From Isoetes taiwanensis (Eukaryota > Streptophyta > Lycopodiopsida > Isoetales > Isoetaceae): a stretch of 64,000 nt of DNA. The stretch is taken from assembly GCA_021234155.1 (NCBI GenBank), contig JAJEKV010000011.1, forward strand, positions 17,682,677 through 17,746,676. Direction: 5' to 3'. Of this stretch, positions 1 through 9,556 are shown piece by piece. The first letter of the stretch is position 1, and each line of letters opens with the position of its first letter. Below the pieces are notes generated by a model that saw nothing but the letters and a program-made list of their open reading frames with translations, did no database searches and was not told the origin of the DNA. The position numbers and the translations under genes were made by a program.

Positions 1-269
1 CGTTAAGGACAGCAACAGCTGCTTCTTTGATTCCTGGAAGCCGTTTGACAGCCTTTTCAATGGAAGCAGCACAAGCAGCGCATTCCATGGCCTTTACTAT
101 AAAGGTTATGCACTTTGACTTGTGATGCATTGACATCCTTCTTACGCAGAGATGATGGGTGCTTCGGCATATATGGATATCTAGAAGAGGAAATAAGTAG
201 AAGTCTTGGATCATCTTCCTTCTGTATATGTTCCTCCAGAATTGCAACATCAATTATCCTACTGGCCAT
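1..269 (-). CDS. HMA5-like copper-transporting P1B ATPase, first exon (partial, one frameshift)
   Basis: Read on the minus strand from an ATG at 269. The first ~50 residues carry the RYPYMPKHPS stretch, which resembles the RYPSMPRRP-type N-terminus of plant HMA5 proteins. After a one-base frame change near 110, the other frame reads ECAACAASIEKAVKRLPGI, the first heavy-metal-associated domain with its CxxC copper-binding pair (codons at about 70-85). Plant HMA5 proteins are membrane copper pumps, and this domain binds Cu(I) in the cytosol. The gene runs off the left edge, so the transmembrane and ATPase parts are not visible. The frameshift could be a real lesion or a sequence error, since the flanking protein is conserved on both sides. 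The family call is fairly sure and the exact paralogue is not. Confidence 0.72.
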
Positions 270-956
270 TTTGGCAAGGGCTAGGGCAGCAACAACAAGA
301 AATTGGTTAGCTAATCCACTACAAACTAAATTGGGATCTTATGGACAACAAAGAGATTACCAATAAGGGGACAGGTTATAAGCCCAACTTTTAAAGATCT
401 GAGAACGTGGGCCTAGATCAACCGCTTATGGTGGCTTATGCCAAAAATTTCTACTCGACAGACTGCAACAATCCGAGCTTAAAATAACTTCTGTTACCTC
501 AAAGAACTGTCAAGCCCAAGAAACAGCTACGGTCAAATGGAAAACAGCGAAAAATGTGCAGTTCATTGCTCTGCATCAGATAAACCTAGAAATATAGCCG
601 AAGCAGACTTAATTGTTATTCAGACGAAAAATTTACATCTCCGTAATCTGAGAAGAAAAATCTGAACCATCTTATCAAAAGCCATGCATGTCTAAAGTGG
701 ACGGAATACATCAGAAGCCAAGAACTTTTCTTTCCAGGGCACAAGATTCCTGAAAGATGCAATAAAAAGCATGTTGGATGCCCTACCTGAGATGATAATC
801 GAGGGTATTTAGAAATTCAAAATTCTGTCTTCCTGTGTGTGTTCAAACAAGTCAAGCGCGGAAGATTGATTTGTTGATCTTTCCGACATAATCGACGGCT
901 AGCCAGAAACCTAATGTCCGGCTTTTCATAAATCGAAAAATGGTCCAAATTTTTGG
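270..956. other. Upstream region of the HMA5-like gene, no gene seen
   Basis: AT-rich sequence upstream of the minus-strand copper ATPase start. It would hold that gene's promoter and 5' leader, but I see no convincing TATA box or conserved element and no ORF with coding character. Confidence 0.4.
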
Positions 957-1105
957 TTAAAAACGTACTTCCTTTCTTCCTTCAGTCCTTTGCGGAAAAT
1001 ACATCATTTTACAACATGGAAACTGGGACGCTGATTCCGCCTCCGGAGTGGAAAGCGGCATGATGATTCCGCTCAGCAGGTAAATTTGAAGCTGCGACCC
1101 AGTTA

Positions 1106-1221
1106 CCATGTTGTGGCGGCCTGGAACTGGGTCGCGGATTCCAGGACCCGCTCCCGGCTCCCGCCGGTCGCGGGACTCCCTGGAATCCGCTTCCCAGATT
1201 CCATGCCGCCATACAACATGG
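1106..1221. repeat. GC-rich foldback element 1
   Basis: Outer arms CCATGTTGTGGCGGC (1106-1120) and GCCGCCATACAACATGG (1205-1221) are inverted copies. Inner arms GCGGATTCCAGGACCCGC (1134-1151) and 1170-1190 pair again, leaving a GC-rich loop with CTCCCGGC. The whole segment folds on itself. A direct copy of the outer arm (ACAACATGGAA) lies near 1012. It is probably a small foldback/MITE-type element, and no coding capacity is seen. Confidence 0.6.
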
Positions 1222-1364
1222 AAGTTGGTCGCTAGTTTTCTATTCCTGAAGATTAAGCCTGTGATGCCACGTGGCATCCTCTCCACTGCGGAATGGAAGT
1301 TGAGTTGAACATTCCGACAATAGCAATTTCTACCAGTTTTACAGGCCATTCCCTTTGCCCTACT

Positions 1365-1619
1365 CTATTCTACTTCATCTTGAGACACAAGAGACTTCCC
1401 TTGGATCTTAGCTCTTCGGAGCCTTGCTTTTTGTGAAGCAACAGCAATCAAGAGGGTAGAATAGTCGACCACTTGTTTTTCTAGATCAAAACAGAAACTA
1501 GGCACATTTTTTCCTCGGATCAAAGCGGAAACGAGCTTTGTCGCTGCAATATTTAGGGCTCGAGAATGGGTCAAGCAAGGGCATTCTATTTTTGCTTCTG
1601 CACACAAAACCTCCCGCAA
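1365..1619 (-). CDS. Unrecognised 84-residue ORF
   Basis: Open minus-strand frame, lysine/arginine-rich towards the C-terminus (SQKARLRRAKIQGKS) and ending in an acidic tail. I recognise no domain. Just to its right the phrase GCAAAAA(C/T)AGAG recurs about four times between 1580 and 1740 (minus sense), so part of the frame may be repeat-derived. It could be the 3' exon of an unknown gene or chance. Confidence 0.2.
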   Translation of the reverse strand: MREVLCAEAKIECPCLTHSRALNIAATKLVSALIRGKNVPSFCFDLEKQVVDYSTLLIAVASQKARLRRAKIQGKSLVSQDEVE

Positions 1620-1930
1620 AAACCCATGTTTCGACAGTAAAGAAGCCCTCTGTTTTTGCTGCGAAGAATATCATAGACATGCTCTGTTTTTGCTTTCAAT
1701 CGCCAGAGTAAATCACCAGAAGCTCCCTATTTTTGCTTTAAAAATGAGTAGAGAGTCTGCCTTCCATCTCTTTTTCTTCCTGATAACAGACAACAAATCG
1801 CCTTTCGGAGCAAAGAAACAAAACATTGTACAATGGCAGAAGAGGCAAGGGAAGACCGTGAAGCAGGGCAGCGCCATAGCCGAAAACAGAGCTCCTCCAA
1901 AAGCTCCCAACTTCCATGTTGTTGTTGGGG

Positions 1931-2035
1931 AATGCCATACAGTCCCCCTTTTTCAGTTTGGAAGGGACCCGCTCCCGGCTGCCGGCAGTCGCGGGACCCC
2001 CCTTCCAAACCGGAAAAGGGGTCCCTTAAGGCATT
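1931..2035. repeat. GC-rich foldback element 2
   Basis: A left arm at 1931-1972 (starts AATGCC, ends GGGACCCGC) and a right arm at 1991-2035 (GCGGGACCC ... GGCATT) pair over about 40 bp with few mismatches. The apical core GGACCCGCTCCCGGC is the same as in the foldback at 1106-1221, so the two belong to one family although their arms differ. A partial third copy with GCGGGTCCCTTCCAAA and ATGGCATTATGG lies at 2149-2195. Confidence 0.62.
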
Positions 2036-2055
2036 CTCCAAAACGTCATATATAC

Positions 2056-2279
2056 GGAGGGTTTTCCAATTCCCATGATAATGTGTGCCCAATTAAAAAC
2101 CGTATTTTTATAACCTAAGATCTCTGAAGGTTTTTTTTTTGTACCGGTAGCGGGTCCCTTCCAAATCAGAAAAAGGGGGACCATATGGCATTATGGAGGG
2201 TTTTCCAATTCCCATGATAATGTGTGCCCAATCAAAAACCCTATATTTATAACCTAAGATCTCTGAAGGGTTTTTTTTT
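2056..2279. repeat. 85-bp direct duplication
   Basis: The segment starting GGAGGGTTTTCCAATTCCC at 2056 recurs at 2195, 139 bp on, including the AACCTAAGATCTCTGAAGG end and a trailing T-run, with only a few substitutions. The spacer holds the partial foldback copy, so the duplication probably copied foldback plus flank together. Confidence 0.75.
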
Positions 2280-2569
2280 CTATTTGTATTAAAATACGTA
2301 GAAAGATGACGGTGGCATTTAGGTTTTGGTAAGAAGCAGTATTTGTGTTTTTTCGAAGGTGGAGACGTGGATAGGAGGAGAGCGTGTGCAATCTGGCATA
2401 TGGCGATCTGGCAGCGCCATTCTAAAATGGGTATTTGGCAGGTGTCGGGGTCGCGATTTGGAACAGGTGGGGATCTGGCAATTTGGTTTTCTCTGTTACT
2501 TCTGCAGGGTCGGCATATAGGTGAGCGCCTTCCTATTCTGTCTTTGTTTTATTGGTTGTCTTTTTTATC

Positions 2570-5500
2570 ATGTCTATGAGGAGAGCAGCGAGAAAGGCCA
2601 AGGCTCCCGATGCCCATGTGCCTATCTCTGGTTTTGGTTCCATGCATGTGGGTTCAGGCTCTGCACAGACTGATAATTCCTCTGCCATGTTTAATGTTGC
2701 AATGAACTGGGAGGCAATTGATGTCTCTGTGACACTAGGACCATCAGGGCAAGATGTCCCGTTTAGTTTTTTTGATGCCCTTTCATCATTTTGTGATAGA
2801 AGATGTGTGGCTGGTGATGTCGCTCTAGAGAGGGGGTCTTCTATAGACCGTCTTTATGTCCAAGCTATGCTAAGAGCTCGCTATAAGACACAAAGGGCCT
2901 TGAATGAGGCTATTAAGAGGGATTTCAATTGGCCCTTCAAACCAGCCAGTTTGTTTTAGCGTGCAAAGTCCCGAAGAATAACAAGTTACACTGCTTTAAG
3001 GGCATGATGGGGTATTATATGAAGGACATATGTAAGGTGCACTATTCTTGTTATTTCCATAACATATTTGAATCGATGATTGAGAAGAGAAAGGATTTCT
3101 ATCTAAGGTGGGGTGCTGGGGACACAAAAGATTTGTGTGCAATTGGACAACGGGAACATGTTGAATAAGGCCGCTCACTTTGTATTTTACCATGGTAGTT
3201 GTAGACTCACTCCTAGCTTGACATTTACTGTTTGCGGGATGGTCAGACGTGGAAAGTACCCTTTGAACAGTAGCTGGATCATTCCTTCCAATAGTGTTCA
3301 TGTGAATAAGCACAGAGTACATGCTGCATGGAGGGTCCTCTTGAACCCCGTCCACTATCTATGGTGGTTGGAGAGGAAGGATAATTACAGAAGACTTCAC
3401 TAGCAGCTAAGTTGCTGAAAATACATCCTAGAAATATGAAACTAGCAGTGGAGAGAAGGAAAGGAATGTCACTAGGTGGAACAAATCTGTGGGCATTAGC
3501 AGGTCGAAATCCAAGAACAAATACTATAGATCAGGCTATGAAGGATATGGTTGCTCAGTTTTGGTTAGATAACTCAAAGGTTTCACCAAAAATTAGAGTT
3601 GTCATGAAGAAGAGGACGCAACCAATTCAATACATTGACATTACACAGGTACGACTGTAATTTAGCTGTAATTGCATCTTTTTTTGCAGAATAAAGATGT
3701 TTTTTATTTTGTAACACTGATATAAAGTTTGTAACAGATTTCTTTACTTTTTGAATGTAATGTAGATGCAGTCTGCACTAGTTTGCTCTACATGGAAATG
3801 TCAAATTATTTCATGGCAACACGTACATGTATATTTGTTTACATGTATATTCTGGATGTATTGTATATGTAGGCAGTAACTAAGAAGAAATTAGTGTGGA
3901 GATGTATTGATTGTCAAGAAATTATGTGACTTCATAGTAAATGAAATAAAATTCATGTCAGAATATACATGTATATGTGGGAGTTTAGGGTCTTGAATAT
4001 GTAAAAGATTTGTATGTAATAATGTAATGTAATGTAATGTAATGTAATGTAATGTAATGTAATGTAATGTAATGTAGTGAGGTGACTAATTTTATTTCAC
4101 TGTAATTTTACAGGCTGAATTATTCCAAAATTTTGTGGATCAGTATCCAGAGGTTCGGATTGGGCTTAGGCAATTTGAATACTTAAAACCTTCTTGCATT
4201 AGAAAGCTAAAGGAAAGAAACACATGTTGTTGCGTAAAACATGAGCAATCTGATCTGTACAAGCAGGCATTTAATTTGATGAGGTCAAGACTCCATGAAA
4301 ATTGTTCGTGCAATTGTGGTGTGTGCGCATCTGAAGCTCATGCTGGGATATGTCAAGCCAAGAACAAGACATTTGATAATGTTAGCACATTTTGGAGGGC
4401 TATGGTATGTGACAGAGCAGCAGGCGACGAGTGGCATAAGCTATAATGTATCAAATCAGATTGTGGAAATTGTGGGAAACAATTAATTGAGCTGTGTCCA
4501 AGAGAATACAATGAGCAGATTGATCAAATGCTTGATTGGCAAGTCTATGGTTACATTAATGAGGCCTCGAAGAAAGGAACTTCACGACGACTAAAGCTAA
4601 TTGACAAGAAAGGCAGCTCCAGTAATATGTTGGATAACATGTTTGATCATATGTCGAAGTTTGTATATCATAACTTTGTGGCACATTGGCAGAGCAAACA
4701 ATTCAAGGAATCCATGAAGAGTCTTCGCGATGATACCACTTAGTTTGGTCTGACGGGTGTGCAGCCCAATTCAAGTGGAGAAGAGCTTTCTATCATGTAA
4801 CTAGGTATCATCAACAGCATAAGATCAGAATGCACTGGAATTTCTTTGGCTCAGGACATGGGAAGGGCACACATGACGGAGAAGGAGCCATAGCCAAACT
4901 ATGGCTTGAGGCAGAACAAAGAAAAAAGGATGGGAAAGTGATAAAAAATGCAGAAACTGCATGTGAGGTTCTTGAAGAGAAAATTTCTGATGTGGAAAGG
5001 GTATTTTGGAAGGTGTCTGACATTGACCGTTCCCAAAGATTTGATGTGCTCCCAGTGAAAGGGGTGCAATCTCTTCATTGCGTATCATCCATAGATCCAA
5101 ATGATCCAACAAAGTTAATGTGTAGATCTCTTTCATGTTTTTGTAAGGCATGCATCAATTTTGATTGGCTGCTTGTGAGAATCTTGATCATTGTGGCGGT
5201 GGGAGTTGAAAAAAACTAGAGCCTACAAACAGGGGACAATGTTGAAGAAGATGGGTACGGAAGAGAGGACTTGTGGGCAAATGGCGTGGACAATGTGGAT
5301 GAGGCGGTGCGGGTTGGAGATTATTTTGCATCATTCACATCCCGGACAATTATGAAAGGGTCCCTTATTATCTCATCCAAAGGCACGAAGTGAAACATGC
5401 CCTCGAAGAAGACACCAAGGATGACTATGGAAATGAATTTTATTGTGGTAATGAAGTTATAGCTGGTAACTACTTTGAATTGATTCTCGGTTGCCATCAA

Positions 5501-5589
5501 AAGTCGAGGGCTTATTCAAGGAAAGAAAGTTCTTGTCCATCCCGAGTTGAGAATTGGGGTGAGATTTCCATTGAGCCAGATCAAACATA
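2570..5589 (+). pseudogene. Transposon-associated protein with WSDG...HGKG..DG motifs, broken
   Basis: Coding-like sequence starts at ATG 2570 (MSMRRAARKAKAPD) and continues through several frame changes (near 2940, 3165, 3405, 4445, 4740 and after 5160). One intron fits well at 3649-4113 (CAG/GTACG ... TTTACAG/GCTG). Recognisable blocks in order are FEYLKPSCIRKLKERNTCCC with a following KHEQ (about 4165-4245), a cysteine cluster CSCNCGVC (about 4307-4330), WSDGCAAQFKW (about 4749-4780) and FFGSGHGKGTHDGEGA (4843-4890). The C-terminal part, near 5360-5480, has YYLIQRHEVKHALEE and NYFELILG. From memory, this motif order belongs to a widespread unnamed family in plants, algae and animals that behaves like transposase genes. 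The aspartates of WSDG and of HGKG..DG could be DDE-type residues, which is inference. The segment between QSKQFKES and WSDG looks short for the family. No terminal inverted repeats were found. Confidence 0.6.
4021..4075. repeat. (AATGT)11 microsatellite
   Basis: Eleven uninterrupted AATGT units inside the inferred intron 3649-4113 of the WSDG/HGKG gene, followed by a degenerate AATGTAGTGAGG. Confidence 0.97.
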
Positions 5590-5941
5590 AGATTAAAGGT
5601 ATATCTTATGCATATGAACCCGACTAACTATTGGCATGAAATGTTCTTTGGAAAATTTGCGGAGATTGTAGAATTTACACATAATACGTTAACCTGTTGT
5701 TGAAGTAACTTTTCTATGTACTAAGGCATGGACTTGCAAACTGAATGTAATCAGAATGTGATGTTCATGTAATCAGAAAATATTTTTATGTCCAAGCATA
5801 CTGTCCAAAAGTCATGGTCCTTATAAAATGGATCCATGAACCAGATTAAAGCACAAACATTAATATATTGTTTATATAGTTCCAAGACTGTTATACTTAG
5901 TGTAAGCTGTAAAAAACACTGTAAGCAGAAGGTCTCAAGAC
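5590..5941. other. AT-rich spacer, nothing recognised
   Basis: Lies between the convergent ends of the plus-strand WSDG/HGKG gene and the minus-strand ORF cluster. No repeats or motifs stand out. Confidence 0.5.
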
Positions 5942-6668
5942 TCAAGATTCATCCAGAAGATCCTGCAGTGTGAGATCAGCAATGGTCTTGTTCCCGAAAA
6001 TTGTGAGAAGAGTGTCCAGGACAGCTGTTTGGAAGTTGGTGAAGTCTAACAGAAGCAAGACATGTGCTACTCGCTTCTGTTGCCATTTATCATAGAGATT
6101 GGTAAAGTATGGTTTGAGGCTATTGAATCTCTAAACCTCAGCCCTTTTCAGCACTTTGTTGATTGCTTTTGCATGCACAACTTTCTGTTTAAGTTGAATG
6201 AGAATATTTTCTAGTTCTGCTTTAGATAATTGGGATTCCTCACCCTCCTTGTCCGCTGCTACTCCCATAGCTCGATCCATGCTTCCAACATTGTTAAGTC
6301 CCCTCTGTGCATCTGTGTAGAACATCATAAGCAATTGTTAGATTAGGAACAAAAGCATGTTTAAGAATAGGAGTATCTCTGAACTCGTGACTGCCTCTCC
6401 GTTTAATTTTGTTCAATTGGTTTCCCTGTTCGGCATTGATCTCCTCAAGAATCGGGTGCGCCAGGTGAGTTTGCATTTAAATTGAGGATATGGATTGTGA
6501 TCTAGTCGTTCGATCTCCTCCCGCCATCGGAATCAACCAGTCACCACAGGTAAAAAAGGAATTGTTATCCCTGTCTATTCCCTTCTCCCCTGTTTCTGAT
6601 ATGGCTCGTACCATGCCAATGATTTGTTCCTTAACCTGATTGGACATTCTGCCAAAATACATCAACAT
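5942..6668 (-). pseudogene. Unrecognised broken minus-strand gene
   Basis: Three adjoining minus-strand stretches look coding. 6668-6477 contains GRMSNQVKEQIIGMVRAI. 6476-6294 contains HPILEEINAEQGNQLNKIK. 6334-5942 contains SQLSKAELENILIQLKQKVV, then one stop (6131-6133), then KPYFTNLYDKWQQKRVAHVL and a natural-looking end LQDLLDES. The amphipathic, lysine/glutamate-rich middle suggests a coiled coil. The stop and frame changes indicate decay or missed introns. I recognise no family. It ends facing the WSDG/HGKG gene and might be the companion gene of the same mobile element, which is inference. Confidence 0.35.
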
Positions 6669-6780
6669 CCTTTTCTCAAAATCTTTCCCACTGTCCCCTT
6701 TTTCTGACCCAATTGGCCAATGGTTGTTGCTGGCATATATCCCACAAGCCTAGCTCAAATGAAAGGGCTATACTCAATGA

Positions 6781-6954
6781 GGAATATTCCTTTCAATGTA
6801 ATAAGGAATATTCCTTGTAACTATTGGTGCACTTAAACAAACTAAAGAATATTCCTTTGAAGGTAATAAGGAATATTCCTGATAACTAGGCACTAAGGAA
6901 TATTCCTTTCAATGCAGTAAGGAATATTCATTTCAAGGTAATAAAGAATATTCC
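6781..6954. repeat. Cluster of seven GGAATATTCC palindromes
   Basis: The palindrome GGAATATTCC or a one-base variant occurs at 6781, 6805, 6846, 6870, 6897, 6921 and 6945. Spacing alternates between 24 bp and 27-41 bp. The intervening text TTTCAATGTAATAA also repeats, so this is a tandem repeat built on pairs of palindromes. Confidence 0.85.
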
Positions 6955-7020
6955 TTGTTATCTCTATATTGATCTCATATACATTTTACCAAGGGTCAAT
7001 GAAAGTCAAACATTTGCTTA

Positions 7021-7172
7021 GGGGTGATTCACACTTCTTGACTTGAAAGTTGTTGACTTACACAATTTTTGCCTTAACATAATGCATAGAATAGCATAGG
7101 TCAAAATTGTTGACTTATGCTTTACGAAATGCTTGGGGGTGATTCAAACTTGTTGACTTGAAAATTGTTGAC
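7021..7172. repeat. Direct repeat with TTGACT motifs
   Basis: GGGGTGATTCA(A/C)ACTT followed by TTGACTTGAAA and TTGTTGACT occurs at about 7021-7060 and again at about 7136-7172. Further TTGATTT variants follow to about 7265. TTGAC is the core of the WRKY W-box, but here the copies arise from duplication, so a regulatory role is only a possibility. Confidence 0.6.
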
Positions 7173-7619
7173 TCACGCTTTACCAAACACAATATGCATA
7201 GGTACACAATATGCCTTAACATAATCCATTCATTTGGCATTTGTTGATTTGGCAATTGTTGATTTGATAACATGTGGAACATTGAATGCATGTAGGATAT
7301 TTGAGCCCATTACTAAAAAAGAGGGTGGACGAGGATTACATTTTGAAAGATCATGACACTCTGGCATGTAACTGAAGATTACAAGCCAGAGAGCCATGGC
7401 TTTTCATCATCTAATCTCTATCCACACTCTTCAATGAAGCAGCAAAAAACTATTTATATATGCGCACGATTTTTGTGATATATGCATGTGGGATATTGCT
7501 AACTTTGTGTTAGGTTTGTGCTAACTGCATACCAAGGAATTGGTCTCATATATTGATCAACCTATACATTTTACATTTGCAAAAATATTGAGGTAGGTGG
7601 TTCGGCTCCCGAGGTGTGA

Positions 7620-7694
7620 AATCGTATGCATGCAAACATCCCTTTCCTCTTCTGCCTCATTCCCAAAATCGTATGCATGCAAACATCCCTTTTA
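7620..7694. repeat. 27-bp tandem-type duplication
   Basis: AAATCGTATGCATGCAAACA followed by TCCCTTT occurs at about 7619 and 7667, 48 bp apart, just upstream of the small ORF at 7783. Confidence 0.8.
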
Positions 7695-7782
7695 TTCCCA
7701 AAATTCTGCCCTGCAGCTTCATTCCTTCCATCTTCCTCTTCCTCGGGTCAGCTTTATTCCGTCCATTCCGTTCATTCCGTCA

Positions 7783-8076
7783 ATGGCCAGGTTCAAAACT
7801 ACAGTTCGTAGGAGTACTCCAGCTATTGTGCCTGCTCCTTCGCCGCCAGCTTGGTCAGAATCCGTGTCTTCATCAGGAGGGCATCTGGTTACAATAGTGG
7901 CCAAGTTCACTCCACCACAAGTTGAAAAACTTATCACTGAGGCACAAGCTGTTTGTTCAATCCGAGTTCTCGAATGGGTTGATCGAGGTTACCCTGATGA
8001 GGAGCGTCTTCTGGAAATGAAGATGTATGCCATGGAAGATGACCTCCCTATAGAGCTGAGGATGGCCCCCGCCTGA
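7783..8076 (+). CDS. Hypothetical 97-residue protein
   Basis: Starts at ATG 7783 (MARFKTTVRRSTPAIVPAPS) and ends with a TGA after ELRMAPA. The N-terminus is basic and proline/serine-rich. The second half is acidic and likely helical (PPQVEKLITEAQAVCSIRVL, then DEERLLEMKMYAMEDDLPIE). An in-frame extension upstream to 7597 runs through the 27-bp duplication, so I prefer the internal ATG. No signal peptide or membrane segment is visible, and I recognise no domain. The composition looks more like coding sequence than its AT-rich flanks. It could be an exon remnant. Confidence 0.35.
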   Translation: MARFKTTVRRSTPAIVPAPSPPAWSESVSSSGGHLVTIVAKFTPPQVEKLITEAQAVCSIRVLEWVDRGYPDEERLLEMKMYAMEDDLPIELRMAPA

Positions 8077-8141
8077 AGTTCAAGCCTGTTGCCAGCCCTA
8101 ATTAGTTTTTAGATTTGTTTTTTTAATCCCGGGTTTCAATT

Positions 8142-8377
8142 GTAAAGCTTTTTGATTAATGACAGAACTATTTTTTTGTAAAGCTTTTTGATTAATGACA
8201 GAACTCCTCTTCTCTATAACTGTTGTGACTATTTTTTTTGCTTTAACTGTTCTTTTAGTTTCCACTGTTCTTTTAGTTAACTGAACTGTTTCTATCCTTT
8301 TCTGTACAGATATAAGAAACATGTTTGGTATTTAGTTTGCAACTCAAGTTTTTTGGTATTTAGTTTGCAACTCAAGT
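8142..8377. repeat. Three short tandem duplications
   Basis: GTAAAGCTTTTTGATTAATG plus ACAGAACT occurs twice (about 8142 and 8177). ACTGTTCTTTTAGTT occurs twice (about 8247 and 8265). TTTGGTATTTAGTTTGCAAC plus TCAAGTT occurs twice (about 8325 and 8352). All are within 240 bp of A/T-rich sequence with no gene. Confidence 0.8.
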
Positions 8378-8847
8378 TAATGACAGTTTTTGTCATTAAT
8401 TATAAAATGCAAAGTACAAAGCAAAGTATGCCTTTACTGAAATAGCATACCAAAACAAACATTAAAGCCAACAAGGAATTTCAAGGTGCAGAATTTATGA
8501 TCTGCACACTAACAAAATATGGTAACCAGCAGCCAATAGGAAAATATGTTCAGAGTATTTTAGGATAAATGCATCTTCTAGGATCATCAGAAAGGAATAA
8601 GTTAGAATCTACTACATTTAAACACTAAACCCACAATTTATCAAGCTTTATGCCACATTTCTGAACTTTTATGATAACAGCAGAATGAGAGAGAGCATCA
8701 ATTTTAGAATGAACAACTGGAAGATTCAAGGAAATACCATACCAAACTAAACTGTTAAGATGTGTATACCACACCAAACCATGCACCATATCATGCCCCA
8801 CACTCATCATATTCACCAGAACTAGCACCTTAGTGCTGTGTACATTA
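8378..8847. other. AT-rich spacer, nothing recognised
   Basis: No coding frame or motif can be supported. An open minus frame at 8625-8885 is low-complexity and probably chance. Confidence 0.45.
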
Positions 8848-9155
8848 CCACACACCACACCACACGCCACCACACACCACACCATTCACCACATACCATA
8901 CACCATACACCAAATGGTGGAGTGTGGAGTGGTGGTGGAGTGTGGTGGTGGGGGGTGGTGGTGGTGAAGTGTGGTGGTGGGGGGTGGTGGAGTGGTGTGT
9001 GGTGGTGGTGGGGGTGTGGTGGTGGGGGGGTGGTGGTGGTGGTGGTGGTGTGGTGGTGGTGGTGGTGGTGGTGGTGTGTGGTGTGGTGTGGTGGAGTGTG
9101 GTGGGGGTGTGGTGGTGGTGGTGTGGTGTGGTGTGGTGTGGTGGTGTGGTGTGGT
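8848..9155. repeat. CCA-rich to TGG-rich inverted low-complexity tract
   Basis: 8848-8912 is built of CACCACAC-type units on the plus strand. At 8909-8918 (ACCAAATGGT) the strand bias flips, and 8915-9155 is TGG/TGTGG-rich with runs up to seven G. The two parts can pair as a long imperfect hairpin, and the right part has many GG and GGG runs suited to G-quadruplexes. Long frames through it on both strands are composition artefacts. Confidence 0.9.
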
Positions 9156-9386
9156 ACAAGGTCACAAAACATATCACTCGAAACAATCAAGTAACTGTTT
9201 TGATTGACCAAAAAGGGTACAAGGCTTCTTTAAATCAAAAATCTTTTTTTTCCTTTTTTTTTTTGGACGTAAGGTGTTTTTTATCCCTAATATATAATTG
9301 TAATATGGAGAATAAGGGGGCAGCTTAAATGAAATTTGTCTAGGTTTATTCTTTGTTTGTGAATGCACACGTGTAGGCATCAAAAA

Positions 9387-9556
9387 TTCTAGGAAGAATG
9401 CAGGCCTTTCTAGAAACCGCGATTGCCGTCCTACGACGTTTCGGTTCTTCTAGAAGTATTGACCGATATTCTTCCAGAAGTATTGATCTAGAGCGTCTCG
9501 TTACTTCTAGAAAGTTCCTGGAGGGATCTAATTCCATTTCTGTGTTGGTATAAAAG
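9387..9556 (+). promoter_or_regulatory. Heat-shock-type promoter: HSE cluster plus TATA box
   Basis: The heat-shock-factor unit nTTCnnGAAn is present at 9408-9415 (TTCTAGAA), 9448-9455 (TTCTAGAA preceded by TTC), 9472-9479 (TTCCAGAA) and 9505-9512 (TTCTAGAA). The last extends to TTC at 9515-9517 and GGA, giving a multi-unit element. TATAAAAG lies at 9549-9556, 37 bp after the last HSE. This order and spacing are typical of plant heat-shock promoters. Transcription would start near 9580 on the plus strand. A further TTCTGGAA lies downstream at 9708-9715. No heat-shock protein is recognisable downstream, so the transcript could be noncoding, belong to a lost gene, or come from a heat-responsive element. 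Confidence 0.65.

Noticed and set aside
7021-7172. WRKY W-box promoter cluster
   Set aside because: The TTGAC copies are explained by direct duplication, and no gene start follows closely.
8822-9328. Long His/Thr-rich and Gly/Val-rich frames
   Set aside because: Products of the CCA/TGG low-complexity tract on either strand.
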